From Macrotrachela quadricornifera (lineage: Eukaryota; Rotifera; Eurotatoria; Philodinida; Philodinidae): DNA of 64,000 nt. A program made the position numbers and the translations under genes. The stretch covers positions 1 to 64,000 of the forward strand of contig JAJEKB010000546.1 of NCBI GenBank assembly GCA_022393335.1, written 5' to 3'. Below are positions 39,228 to 51,226 of the stretch, piece after piece (positions within the stretch are counted from its first letter, which is position 1; each line of letters starts with the position of its first letter). The notes below the pieces were generated by a model. It was not told the DNA's origin. It did not search any database and saw nothing but the letters and a program-made list of their open reading frames with translations.

Positions 39228-40077
39228 AAATGAAATCATTTTTATTTCAATGAAGGTAAAATTAATAAATTCAAATGTTTTATTTAAACCGTCTTCGAGT
39301 ACACTTTATCATGGTTCCCATTATATATAAAATCCATGTTCCGCTCTCAACATCTTCACCCTTACCCTCAGATATGGAAACAAACCAAACAATGTATTAA
39401 TATACTAATATCATGCTCGAAATGCATAGTAGCAAGAAAATTTAATGAAGATATGCGATTCAATATGTGTAAAAAGAACCTATATCTATCTATAGATAAT
39501 CGATGAATTTAAAATATTTTTATGTTTTTAATGCGTACATGTCTATTATTAAATTTTTACTTTTTACTTAGTTGAATATTAAGCAGTGTTTTTTTTAATA
39601 GAACTTTTCAGAGGAATGCAATTTGACCATGTGTCTATCGATTTTCGAGATTCGAATTCGCCGAAAAATGTTTGTTTTTTTTTCTTAGAAAAGTAATCTT
39701 TGTACTGCAAATAGCTGAAAGGAATCTTTGAAAGAAAATCATATTAAAATTAAAGATAATTTCAGAAAAACTTCTATATGATAATCAGATATTCTGTTGT
39801 ACATGGTCATCTATATTAAATTTTGGGATATTATCTCATCCGCTAGAGATCGCTCTTGTCTTATCAATAAACATTAGTCATAAAATCTACAATTGAAGTA
39901 ACATAAGATTGGATTGGTAAAATTACATGAAATTAACCATACATTTTTTATCCATTGACTCATGTTAACCTTATTTAAATACAGAAAGTTCTTTCTAATT
40001 GTTATTCTACTCATCTTCAGTATTATTATACTGCACACGTCTATTGATTTAGTTGATATATATATATAGTAATAACT
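39228..40077. other. Intergenic, 5' side of archaemetzincin
   Basis: AT-rich, no exon. Close to the ATG are a TTTAG and a TATATAG acceptor-like site (about 40048-40068). Confidence 0.4.
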
Positions 40078-41192
40078 ATGAGTTTTATATCAGCCACTGC
40101 TGCACACATCGTTGATGCTCTTGGAGATATTACACAGGTTTGATGCATTTATATATAATCAATCATCATCATAACAATTGAATTGATTTTTCAGTTACCA
40201 CAAGATATGCTAATGGCTGTGACAAATAGACTTGATGAAAGTTTTCAGCCAGTACCCAAACCTAATCATGGTGATTGGTTAAAGAGCCATGAAGAAAAAG
40301 GTCAAACTATGGAATTATTCGGACGAAGTACGTCAAAAGCTGTTCCTCATGGAACGTATGTAATAATTCAAAATTTCGTTTCTTTTATTTAAAATTATAT
40401 ATATTTTTTTTAATATGATAGTCATAAAACAATTTATATTCAACCAGTTGGTAGTTTTGATCATCCAAGGTAAATATGACTGAATATATTTATATTTAAT
40501 TATTAAACTTAAATTTTAGAGCTGCACCACTTGATACAATTATTCAATTTGCACGTGCATTTTTTTTTGGATGTGAAGTTGAATTATTACCTATTATTGA
40601 TTTCAGTGATGATATGAAATCTCGTGTAAATGGTTCCACAAGACAAATTCAGTATCGTACAGATGGTTTTTATAATTATCTTTCTCGAACAAGATCTCAA
40701 CGTGATCAAAGAAAAGAACTATTATGTGTTGCTGTAACTATGTCAGATATTTATCCCGATGAAAATTGGAATTTTGTTTATGGACAAGCTCGATCAATAG
40801 AGGGTTTTGGTGTTTATTCATTTGCACGACTTGATCCTTTATTTCCTACGTCATTAGAAAAAATACGTACGATTCCTGTCAGTGAGGAACATCGCATAAT
40901 AATACTTCGACGTTGTATAAAGATTTTACTACATGAACTTGGTCATTTATTTGGTTTAAAACATTGTATTTATTATATATGTTTAATGAATGGTGCAAAT
41001 CATGAAAAAGAAATGGATAGACAACCTTTATATTTATGTCCTGTTTGTTTACATAAACTTTATTCAACATTGCAATTTGATGTTCGACATGTATATGAAA
41101 CATTTGTAAATTTATGTGAAAGATATGGACTTGAAGAAGAAAGTATTTGGTATCGAAAACGTTTAGATTGTATTCGAAATAATACCAACTAA
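40078..41192 (+). CDS. Archaemetzincin zinc metalloprotease
   Basis: Four exons, 40078-40137, 40195-40355, 40422-40469 and 40520-41192, give 313 aa. The family motif is intact: HELGHLFGLKHC (zinc-binding HExxHxxGxxxC), CIYYICLM, then CPVC after about 16 residues; the four Cys form the extra structural zinc site that defines archaemetzincins. Upstream, IQPVGSFD, FFFGCEVELLP and LLCVAVTMSDIYPDENWNFV fit the AMZ fold. Like human AMZ1/AMZ2 it should be an intracellular aminopeptidase-like protease of poorly known substrate. No signal peptide. Length is close to AMZ2 (about 360 aa). No missing residues seen. Confidence 0.92.
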
Positions 41193-41559
41193 TTTTAATT
41201 TAAATTAAAAAATTAAAACAAGGGTTGGAATTATTTTATATCGCATATTCTTACTAACAAACTGTGATATATGACATAATTGTAAATTTATTTTAACTAA
41301 ACCGTTACTAAACAAGATAGATTTTAAATAAAAATAAATATTAATTAAATAAAACTAAAAAGAAAGAAATTTATCATTCTATGTACTATAGCTGTATTGT
41401 CCGATAGGTCATTGTTTAAATAATAATAATTAACTAATCTCAATAACGTAGTATGATAATCATTTATAAATTTATCGGTAATTAGTAGCATTTACAATTT
41501 AATAAAAATTTAAATGTGTACGATTGAATAACACAAACTTAGATATTTTTATTCTAAAT

Positions 41560-41930
41560 TAGGAGTGAGAAGTTATTGTTAGTGTTATTTAATAACAAAA
41601 CTCGCCATGGTTAAGTAGGTTCGTTGCTTGGCATGCATCCACAAGGTACTGTGTTCAATCCTCAGTTACATCATCCCTGAAGTGATCCTGGAAAAATCAC
41701 TAGCGGCTAAGTTGTCTCAAATGATTCATTCTACATAAGTCATTTGTGCTGACTATATAATTAATTAGTATGTTGGATGGAAGAGGATGCAGATACCGCC
41801 GTCGATAAAAAGAAAAGACGATAGAATCCAGTTACGTGTGGAAAACTAGTAATAACCGCCGCGACCGACTTCAATGGGCAATAAGCCAATGAAACATTAT
41901 TATTATTTAATAACAATAGCTTCTCACTCC
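41560..41930. mobile_element. Tiny palindromic MITE carrying a nested SINE
   Basis: The outer ends are AGGAGTGAGAAGTTATTGTTA and its complement TAACAATAGCTTCTCACTCC, flanked by a 10-bp duplication TATTCTAAAT (41550-41559 and 41931-41940). Without the SINE inside it, the element would be a nearly pure palindrome of only about 55-60 bp. Confidence 0.82.
41599..41902 (+). mobile_element. tRNA-derived SINE
   Basis: A 304-bp insertion flanked by a perfect 14-bp duplication TTATTTAATAACAA (41585-41598 and 41903-41916). The head looks like a tRNA gene: a Pol III A box TGGTTAAGTAGG (41608-41619) and a B box GTTCAATCCTC (41653-41663) at normal spacing. The body is followed by an ATTATTATTATT tail. 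Variable-length duplications and a simple-repeat tail are what LINE-driven retroposition leaves. The LINE partner is not in the window. Confidence 0.85.
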
Positions 41931-42030
41931 TATTCTAAATATTCGATTAACATCATGATATTTTCAGATGCTATTATGTATTTAAAGGTAAGTTCTATTT
42001 TCACTGATTGAATTTATCATTGAAAACAAA

Positions 42031-42943
42031 TACAGGGTAGTCCAAAAAAAAAAACTAACTCCTATGGTAATAGATAGAGCTAGAAAAATACTATAAAAGA
42101 GAAGTGTTTTTATTTTGAAGTCATTGCGCAGTAAGTAAAGAGAAAGGAGGAATTTATTAGTTTTGAATTCTGTTGGGAAACGAAATTATCTTTACTAAGC
42201 GAATTGATATTTTTTTAATAACTTTTGAATCGAATCACATAGAGGGCTATGGTTTTCGCCGTTGAAAAGAGGAGATGAAGATATATTGAACCACATATAA
42301 AAAGAGTTTTCGGACTGCTTCCATAAGAGTTTTAATCTGATATTTTCAAAGAATGGTTAGCTTCTGATATGTCAGAGCAAGTGATTTTCATAAAAATCCA
42401 ACAAAAACAAAAATTATTCCGATTACTTTCTTCGAAAAATGACATTATAAGTTGCACTTCAATGGCTAGACTATCTTATTGGTTGTAGCTAGAAAACGAA
42501 TCTGTACACACTTGTGTGGTTCTTTGATTGGTCGTTCCAACGTACTTCTGAAAAAAATGAATACCGCCATCACAAGTGATACGCTGTTTTTCTAGGAAAT
42601 TTACATGAATTCTTACGGAATCAGTTCGAAGACTCTTCAATATGTCTTCATCTCCTCTTTTCAACGACAATAGCCACATCCCTCTATGTGATTCACTTCA
42701 AAAGTTATTAAAAAAATATCAATTCGCTTAGTAAAGGTAATTTCATTTTGCATTAGAATTCAAAACTAATGAATTCCTCATTTCTCTTTACCTACTGTGC
42801 AATGACTTCAAAATAAGAACATTTCTCTTTTGTAGCATTTTTCCAGCTCTATCCATTACCATAAGAATTAGTTTCAAACTTGAGTATTATAAGTGTAGAA
42901 ATTAAATTTCAAAAAGGGATCAGTTTTTTTGGATCGCCCTGTA
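42031..42943. mobile_element. Foldback MITE with mariner-type ends
   Basis: The ends are TACAGGGTAGTCCAAAAAAA (42031) and the complement of TACAGGGCGATCCAAAAAAA (to 42943), which fit Tc1/mariner CAGGGTGKYCC termini with a TA target. The arms are reverse complements for about 270 bp each (AAAGAGGAGATGAAGATATATT at 42276 pairs with its complement at about 42640). The middle of about 330 bp has no transposase. Confidence 0.83.
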
Positions 42944-44604
42944 TAAGATACATTTAATCAGTTTTGTAGATAACAATTATGTTTTAAATAAGATGTAAGC
43001 AATTAACGACTTTGTAACCAGCTCAGCTGATAGCATAACTACTAAATACAATAGTCATGAAATTTTCCAGTGTAAAGTTCATATTAATGCAAATAAATTT
43101 ATAAATAGAAATAAAAACAATTTCAAGTACTGTTTCTGATTTTAACTATGATATTTTAATAAAAATATAGCTTTTTGATTAAATACTAAACTCATCTTTG
43201 ACTTAATATACGAAGCATCGAATGTAGAGGTTTCTTCATAGTAGAGAACTCATGTTTTGAATATATGTCTTACAACCTTGTTCGTCTCTTTCGTCTGTTA
43301 ATACTGTTTGAGTTACAAAAAACAAGAATAATAAACGTCAAACTCAACATTTTCTTCGATTTTACACAATTTTCTTACAAAAACTATAAAAAATATTTAA
43401 ATTTAAGATATTTAAGAAAAATTCTAATGTGTCAGAGATTTACGGAGGTCAAAAAATGATATTATAGTTATATGGATTACAACATATTGTCTATCATTCT
43501 TCAATTACCATATAAACTAAGATAGATAAATATCTGTATAAATCTTCCTCATGTTTTTCACCATAATACATTCAAAAAAAAAGAACGTTAAAGTTATATA
43601 TTTAGGAGAAGATGGACAAATGATCGATGTACTGGATTCTCAAGTATTATTATAGTATTCAAGCCTCTCCTTCGTAGCATCATGTTTATATAATGGGAAC
43701 CAGAATTAGTATGCGTTAGAAATACAATGTGGAGTCTTACACTTAGAGCGGGATGCCAAGCACCTAGTCAATACTCACACCAAGAGCCTCATGGTGTGTT
43801 TTTTATATAACTTATGGTTGTGCTTAGCGCTACTTGTTTTTTTCACAAAGTTTTTTTTGCAATTAACATCACGTTTATTTCGAGTCTATTATGAATAGAA
43901 GTACACAATAAACTACAAATAAATATCAACGATAGCCTTACTAAATTTACCAGTGATAAATCAACCACATTAGAACAAACAGATCATAAGTATATTAATC
44001 TATACAAAGTCAAACAATAATAACAGTTAATATCCTTAACAATTGATAGATCAAATAAAATCGTAACAGGTGTAGTAGAATATTTTCCTAATTAAAGTTC
44101 ATTGTATTTTGAGCAAATTGAAGACGACAGACGAAATTAAATGTAATCAACTTATTACATATTGGATTAAAAATGATTGTGAATGACATGACATCAGATT
44201 GTAAATTAAAACGTATACTACTACTGCTCTCAAAAACATATTTTTAATTATATCACGACTTTTAGTATATCAATGACAGCACTTTCATTTACAGATGATA
44301 TTTTATGGTTAATCATTTGTAAAAATAATCTGTTATATAAACTGTTCAAACTATTTGAATCACTTGATACTGTTAAGAACATTATACATTTAAAAAATCG
44401 TTTAATTTTCATTTTTAATAATCGGGTCGTGATGACAATGAGCTAACAAAAAAAAATAATAGTTTTTCGAGTGTTTATTCAATTTAGCACGAAACATCGA
44501 TCATATGAAAAAGAGAAAAGACCAATGGGAGAAATGCATGGCGATAGTGACGTTGCATAAACAAATATATTTTTTTCTATTGGTTGACTGCCGTCTCTTT
44601 CGGT
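42944..44604. other. Gene-free stretch before SelW
   Basis: AT-rich DNA with no supported exon. A short inverted word pair CACACCA/TGGTGTG lies near 43777-43799. Confidence 0.4.
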
Positions 44605-44613
44605 TATAAAAGG
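44605..44613 (+). promoter_or_regulatory. TATA box candidate of SelW
   Basis: TATAAAAGG sits about 118 bp before the SelW ATG, a reasonable distance for a TATA box with a short 5' UTR. Inferred from sequence only. Confidence 0.5.
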
Positions 44614-44730
44614 TAACACAAACGTAGTTGTTATAAACATTTATAATCATCCTTTTCTTTCGCATACAAACGTCGATAGTTACACGTCGTATTTTTCAAA
44701 CAGCTTTTACTAGTCCAAAAAAACCTAAAT

Positions 44731-45093
44731 ATGATTAAAATACATGTTGTTTATTGTGGTGCCTGAGGTTATGGGAGCAAGTTTCGAAAGTTCAGTGATG
44801 AACTAAAGAAAGCTTGCTCCGATAAAGACCTCGATATTGTAAGTTATTATTTATTTTTTATTAGAATTAATTAAAATAAATATTAATTTTAGACCGGTGA
44901 AGCAACACCTAAACAAACCGGTTATTTCGAAGTTACCGTTGATGGAAAATTAATCCATTCGAAAGACGTAATAGTCTATTTTTAAATAAAAATAACATTT
45001 AATTTATTTATTTATTTATAGAAAGGTGATGGTTTTCCTGATACGCAAGAAAAGATCGATAAGATCGTAAAAGCAATCGAAGAAGCTAAATGA
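44731..45093 (+). CDS. SELENOW: Selenoprotein W (in-frame TGA = selenocysteine)
   Basis: Three exons, 44731-44838, 44893-44967 and 45022-45093, give 84 aa. The redox motif is VVYCGA-U-GY: Cys at 9 and a TGA codon at 44764-44766 (residue 12) in the exact place of Sec in SelW, a CxxU thioredoxin-like motif. After it, GEATPKQTGYFEVTV and GKLIHSKDKGDGFPDT match SelW closely, so the gene clearly reads through TGA. It is a small cytosolic thiol redox protein of the Rdx family. Conventional gene finders would stop at TGA, so it is absent from simple open-frame lists. A SECIS candidate lies in the 3' UTR. No Cys replacement, so the species must keep Sec machinery. Confidence 0.95.
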
Positions 45094-45139
45094 TCAAAAC
45101 GTACTAAAACATTTAACGAATATAAAATGAGCAGTGTTG

Positions 45140-45208
45140 GTAAGTAAAATTTTCAAAAACATATAAAAAAAACCAAAATAAAATATTCATATTTTATTTC
45201 TCTTTTAG
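45140..45208 (+). other. Intron in the SelW 3' UTR
   Basis: TGTTG|GTAAGT (45139/45140) and TCTTTTAG|AATG (45208/45209) are strong splice sites 46 bp after the stop codon. Splicing would join the stop region to the SECIS-bearing exon. Confidence 0.6.
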
Positions 45209-45294
45209 AATGTCATCTTGAGATGATTGATATGAACGGTCGGCTACTAAAAATGATGTATTGTGTGATCAAATTTACAAAGTCCTCAATACTG

Positions 45295-45360
45295 ATTCAG
45301 CCAATAATTATGATAGTTACATTTCAATCATCAATGCAACATGATATTCATACTTGAGAC
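45295..45360 (+). promoter_or_regulatory. SECIS element of SelW
   Basis: The core is ATGA (45310-45313) and TGAT (45342-45345), giving the non-Watson-Crick quartet. Between them GTTaCATT pairs with AATGcAAC (one mismatch), closing an apical loop TCAATCATC with the required unpaired AA, 12 nt after ATGA. This spacing and layout fit a eukaryotic SECIS. The lower helix is AT-rich and weaker. Position about 220 nt past the stop fits the family. Confidence 0.75.
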
Positions 45361-45417
45361 TCTACCTTTTTTTTTCCATAAATTTGTACGAATTTAAAAA
45401 AAAAAAATAAAATATCA

Positions 45418-46106
45418 TCAATGAATATCATAATATGTATTCATTATCGTATGTTTGATCGGTGAACGTTTCCTATTCAATTGATTACGTATAGTATTTA
45501 ATTTTTTCATTTCATTGTTGTATGTTGGATAATTATATGATTGATGCTTATCGAATGAATAATTACATTCGAGAAGTTCATTACGACGTATAATAGTATA
45601 ACCCATAAATAAAAAAAATTCCATACCCATTTTAATTCCATTGATAAAATCTAATTAAAATATTTATTATATTAAAGTATAAAAAGAAAAATGAAATGAA
45701 ATATTTTACATTGAAATATTTTTTTAGTTAATGAAATTTCACAATTACAAGGAATATTATAATAATAATCTTTAATATAATATTTTGATTCAAATTCTTT
45801 TTTTGAATTTTCTTCTTTATTTATAAATATTTCATTATGTGAAATAAATTTATTTCGTTCTTCTAAAAAATCTTTTTCACGTCGATAAACATCAGTTAAA
45901 TCACGAATATGTTGATCATGTAATAATATATTAGGATAATCATTAATTGAATTTAATTGAAAATCAGATATTTGTTCAGATTTATTTTTATGAGAACATC
46001 TATATTCAGATAGATGATTTTGATGTTGAATAGATTGTTCATGTGGATGAAATGTTTGATTTATAACTTGTGATATTTGATCATTATCATGTCTATTCGA
46101 ATTCAT
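45418..46106 (-). CDS. Hypothetical protein, polar N-terminus and one short hydrophobic segment
   Basis: Two exons, 46106-45710 and 45650-45418, join in frame to 209 aa. The first 110 residues are His/Asn/Gln/Glu/Lys-rich and look disordered or coiled (QSIQHQNHLSEY, RREKDFLEERNKF). Around 120-160 is NIPCNCEISLTKKIFQYF followed by INGIKMGMEFFLFMGYTII, which could be a short membrane or amphipathic helix. The tail is basic (NQLNRKRSP). I do not recognise a family. The coherent splice and coding-like composition favour a real gene. It converges tail-to-tail with SelW. Confidence 0.6.
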
Positions 46107-46952
46107 TTTATTTTTATTTTTTTATCAAGTAATCATATGTTTAAAATTACAACTAAACAGTAGAATTTATAAGATTAAAAGCGCTTTAATTAATAGAATA
46201 TTATCAAAATATTTTGTCATATGCATGATATCTAATATCTATGATAATTTAATATCTGAATAAACTGATTTTGATATATATCATTTGACCTAGTTATAAA
46301 GCAATGATTTTCTTCTTATATTACTTATTTACTTGCTTGTCTAAATCTACTGACTTGAAGACAAATGTTTAGTTATGATAATATAAAATAAAATTCCTAT
46401 GAATCATTTCTCAAAAAATAAAAGTTATTTAATTATTAATGGTCGCATTTTCTTTCTCTCGAAAATAAAAGAAAAAATGTTCTCATTTTTTGTTCGTTCG
46501 TGTATATGCCTGTCTATAGAATATAAGTTGAAATATGAGTAAGTAAGAGAATATAGTTTCGTCATCGTCTCATTATTCGTTCGTTCACTTTAAATGTGTC
46601 ACATTACTATTCACCCTATAAGACAGACGAAACAGTTTTGAAAATAATCATTATCAACATTAATATATATATATATATACCATTGTCATTTGATGATAGA
46701 TGTAAAAGAAAAAATGAATGATATTCTTTTTTTTTCTAATTTAAGGTTTTTGTAGCGATCTGGCAAGATTCCGGCGTGACTGATTGATTTTTATTTCTAT
46801 TTCAGTCATTCGATATCTTTCCATCTTGCTCAATAAACTAATAATATTGCTAACTAAATACTTTAATGTTTATTTTTAAAATAAAATCAAGTTAAAATCT
46901 AATTAGTTTGTTTTTTGGCTAATTTACTGTTCATTTAAAATTTGGTTTTTTT
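46107..46952. other. Intergenic
   Basis: AT-rich DNA between the hypothetical gene and transketolase, with an AT microsatellite at about 46664-46679. Nothing else seen. Confidence 0.4.
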
Positions 46953-49296
46953 TTAAAGAAGTTTTTCAACAGCATTAGCAATATGTTGAGCATCAATGCC
47001 ATATTTGCTTAATAATTCAGCTGGTTTACCACTACGTGCAACTTCTTGTACAGCTAAATGAAGAATTTTAATATCTGTTTGATCAGCTAATGCTGCCATA
47101 ACAGCTTCACCAAGACCACCTTCAGGATAATGATCTTCAACAACAAGAAGTCGATTATGTGTTGCATTAACTGATTTAAGAATAGTATCTCGATCAATTG
47201 GTTTAAGTGTAAAAGCATCAATAACACGAACAGCTTTACCAAGACCTTTAAGTTTTTCAGATGCTTTTATAGCTTCATGTAATGTAACACCACCGGCAAC
47301 TATTGTACAAACATCATTTGATGATTCGACAACAATCTTTTATAAAAAAAAAAAAAAAAGTTAATTTAATTTTCTTTTTTTATTTTTCTTTTTCTTACTT
47401 TGGCTTTGCCTATTTGAAAGACTTCATCATTTTTATATAAAATTTGAAAATTTGGTCGACTTGTACGTATATAAACAGCTCCATCATAATTAGCAGCTAA
47501 TTCAACAGCACGTTCAGCTGAAACAGCATCCGATGGATAAAAACAAACAATATGTGGAATAGTACGAAAGAAAGCAAAATCTTCAAGTGCCATTTGTGAT
47601 GGACCATCTTCACCAATTGATACACCAGCATGTGAACCAACATATTTAACACGTGTAAATGATATGGCACCCATACGAATTTGATCAGCAGCACGTACAA
47701 GAAAAGCTGCAAATGTATGAACAAATGATATATAACGTTGACGTGTTGCTACTCCAATAGCAACTTGTACCATATTTTGTTCAGCAATATAACATTCAAT
47801 AAAACGTTTTGGATATGCATCCTATATAGAATAAAATTTAAAAAAAAAATTCAAATAAAATCTTTTTTTTTACACGAAATTTAATTGAATAAGTTGAATT
47901 TTTTGTATCACCATCTAATGCAATAACATATTCACAAGCTTTACCTAATTTTTCAAGTGCAGTACCATGTGCAAGACGTGTAGCTATCTTAAATTAATTA
48001 ATTAAAATGAAAAAAAAGAAAATGTTTTGGTTTTTTTTTATTCAAACCTCTTTCTTTCCATCATAATTTGGTGGTGATGATAATTTAATTTCTTTTTCTT
48101 TTTTAATTTCTGGTGCTTTAGCAACAATTTTTTTTATTTCAGGTCGAACTAATGTTTCTTCATTAACTAATTTTCTTAAATTAGCAATAAGTTCAGGTGC
48201 TTTATCACCCAATGGTTTTCCATGCCAATCTAATTCATTTTCAATACCTTTTAAACCACTACCTTTAAATGTTTTTGCTAAAATACATGTTGGTTTATCT
48301 TTTGTTTCTGATGCTTCTTTAAAAGCAGCAAGTAATTGTTTAACATCTTGTCCATCAACAAGAATTGGATGCCAACTAAAATTATTAATTTATTATACAA
48401 AAAAAAAACAACAAACAAGTTTTTTTTTATTTACCCAAATGCATCAACGCGTTTTCGATATGTTTCCATATCATGTTGTAATGGTGCTGGATCACTTTGT
48501 CCAAGTCGATTAACATCAATAACAGCACATAAATTATCAAGTTTATAAAATGAACCAAAGGCAAATGATTCCCAAACACTACCTTCCGAACATTCACCTT
48601 TAAAAATAGAATTTTTATATTTAAATTTCCAAAAATCAAAATTATATAAAATACTAACCATCACCAAGTACACAATAAACTCGATAATCAGATTTATCGA
48701 AATATTTTCCAGCATATGCCATACCACAAGCAAATCCTAAACCTTGACCTAAGGATCCAGTAGCAACGTCAATAAAATTTAATCGCTATAAAAGTAATTT
48801 ATTTTAATAAACTTTTTATTTTTCATAAGGAAAATACATACTGGTGTTGGATGACCTTCGAGATCGGAATCAATTTTTCGTAAATTTTTAAGATCTTTTA
48901 CTGGAAATGCACCAGCTTCAGCCCAAGCAGCATAAAGTATCGGAGCACAATGACCCTATATATTTATAAATTTATATGAAAACAAAAAAACAATCAAAAA
49001 TTTTTGTTTTTAATTTACTTTTGAAAGAACAAATCGATCAGCAGCTGGATTACGTGGATCTTTTGGATCATAATGCATTACATCAAAAAATAATACACTT
49101 GTTATTTCAGCCATTGATGAACAGCTAGTTGGATGACTATATTAAATTAAATACAAAAAAATAAATAAATAAATATATAAATTAAAAATAAATCAAAACT
49201 ATACCCAGAATTTGCTTCTTGTGTTGATTCAATACTATGAATACGAAGCAAATTAGCCATACGTTCCAAAGTTGTAACTGTATCTGTGCCCGACAT
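46953..49296 (-). CDS. TKT: Transketolase
   Basis: Nine exons on the minus strand: 49296-49205, 49136-49019, 48955-48842, 48785-48659, 48597-48435, 48375-48048, 47987-47874, 47821-47399, 47336-46953; 620 aa, against 623 for human TKT. It moves two-carbon units between sugar phosphates in the non-oxidative pentose phosphate pathway (cytosol). Visible are SGHPTSC, FVLSKGHCAP, EGHPTPR, the TPP/Mg GDGE...N motif ([14 protein letters not shown] ... VIDVNRLGQ), [18 protein letters not shown] with the catalytic Glu, [30 protein letters not shown] and the C-terminal [12 protein letters not shown]. All key residues seem present. The inner ATG at 49296 was chosen because it begins MSGTDTV just after a TTTCAG acceptor-like site at 49318. 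Confidence 0.96.
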
Positions 49297-50198
49297 TTTT
49301 GTTTGTATATATATGATCTGAAAAAAAATGATAAACATTTTATATATGTATATATCTGGACGTGAACAATCATAGGAATACTTCGTATCAAATGTTACAA
49401 TAGTCTCTTCGGGTTTAAAGACTTCTACATAGGACGAAAGAGTAAGCCGAGTTAAGCATTTGTTTTAGATTGAATAGGTTCATTAAAGATGATCATGCAG
49501 AGTTCTGATCGTAACAACACTGAAAATTTCAGTCATTTTTCAGAACTCTTCATGTTCACCTATAAAGGATCTGGTTCCATCTAAAAATCGAGTGCCTAAC
49601 TGAATAAATAGAATACTCGAAAGTTCACTGTGACATATGGTGTACTTCCGTTCTTTGTTACAGAATATCTTGAATGAGATTATTATAAGGAAGTACTTGA
49701 TAACCCTCATTTCTACTAAGATATAGAGCTCAAATACAAGTAAGTCATACGTGTACTGTAATTGGTAAAAAAAAGCTCATATTCTTCTATGAACTAATTG
49801 AAGGTACAAATAAATAAAAACTTGAGGTATTCCTATGTTTGGTCATACACATCTATGCATTAAATACAAAATGATATTTTAAATATAAACAATCGTTATC
49901 CATACTTCGTTTCTTTTTCTTCCTACCTATTTAATGATTCTGATAAAAAAATAAAACGGTTATCATTGGATTTAATAAAATAGACAAATAAATAATTGAC
50001 ACAGAAAAAAACACTACGTATATATTGAAAGTATTTTTTATATTGACTTTTCTTGATATTTAAATAAAGGTTATACTATAGGACAATAGACATTATATAT
50101 TCGATGGTTTTATTATCCAAAAAACAAAAAAAAATTAATCATGTAGATGTCGTTACTTTTCAAAGTATAATAAAGATCTTCCATTAAAATATTGAAAA
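49297..50198. other. Intergenic
   Basis: AT-rich; includes the transketolase promoter side and the 3' flank of the RING gene. No other feature seen. Confidence 0.4.
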
Positions 50199-50729
50199 TT
50201 ATTGAAAAATATCTTTTCGACAAATAGGACATTGAAGTGATGTTTCTTCTTCAGAATCAATCCAATTATGAATACATTCTGTATGAAATAAATGTTTACA
50301 TGGTAAAATTGAACATTTATTTTTTTTATTCATTGATATTAAACATATTGTACAATTTTCATCTGATACATAATCTTCATTTAATTTACAAATTTCAATA
50401 TATATTGGAAATTGATGTAAATCATATGTTTCATAAATATCACTAACAGTTGACCATTTATTCGTATGAATCATCCGCCATTGACAACGATTTAAACCAA
50501 ATTTTTCAGCATAAACACTATTTCCACATATTGGACATTTAAAAGTATGAATACGAGATATAGTAAATTTCCCTAATTGGAAATTTCCAACAACCATTTG
50601 TCCATGTGCACTACAGACTTTTTTATTTGACATACATCGTCCTTCAAGACATAAACCAGGATCTATAATACGCCATGGAATAGGATTAAAATACGAAAAT
50701 TGTACTTTAGTTGATTGTTGATTATTCAT
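50199..50729 (-). CDS. RING-H2 finger protein (putative E3 ubiquitin ligase)
   Basis: Single-exon, 176 aa. The C-terminal 45 residues form a RING-H2: CTICL..., CSILPCKHLFHTECI, HNWIDSEEE, then CPICRKD, giving a C-x2-C...C-x-H-x2-H-x2-C...C-x2-C pattern with two central His. Such domains bind an E2 and transfer ubiquitin. The N-terminal part has a separate Cys/His cluster (CLEGRC ... CSAHG ... FKCPICGNSVYAEKFGLNRC) that may bind another zinc. No membrane helix. Substrates cannot be guessed. Confidence 0.8.
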   Translation of the reverse strand: MNNQQSTKVQFSYFNPIPWRIIDPGLCLEGRCMSNKKVCSAHGQMVVGNFQLGKFTISRIHTFKCPICGNSVYAEKFGLNRCQWRMIHTNKWSTVSDIYETYDLHQFPIYIEICKLNEDYVSDENCTICLISMNKKNKCSILPCKHLFHTECIHNWIDSEEETSLQCPICRKDIFQ

Positions 50730-51226
50730 TTTAATCGAACGTTGTATTTATTATTTTTAGATGTAATATTCATAAAGTATAAATTAACAGATATATGTAT
50801 ATGATGATTGCTAGTTGTAAACATGATTCATTTATAGTTTGAGGAAGAGAAAAAAAGAATAATTTCGTAATTATAATAATATGATTTTTTTTTTGAATTG
50901 ATTATATATCTAAAAAAATAAGATATGATTTGATGAATTCATATATGAATAGTTTGAAATCATTGCCACTTTTAATGGGTCAATTTGATATTTGACATAA
51001 TTTTCTATTTGTCAATAACTAAATATTGATTATTCGAGTATTCTTTTTTTTTTATTACGCATTGCCAAATATATTGTATTTACCTCAAATAACAGAATAA
51101 AAAAAATTATCTATCTATCAATAGTGAACTTTCAAGAGATAATTACAATCGATGTCAATGGCATTTTCAACATAAAACAAAATCTATTCATTCTTTTACT
51201 TTTTCTATTTTTATTCATTTAAAATA
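50730..51226. other. Divergent promoter region
   Basis: 497 bp between the divergent RING gene (-) and membrane protein gene (+). AT-rich, with no distinct motif. Confidence 0.4.

Noticed and set aside
41599..41680. Functional tRNA gene
   Set aside because: A and B boxes are present, but the cloverleaf is degenerate and the unit is followed by a SINE body and tail with a target duplication.
45225..45285. Alternative SECIS at ATGAACGG...TGTGAT
   Set aside because: The stem between the two core motifs pairs poorly; the hairpin at 45310-45345 has much better pairing and a proper AA loop.
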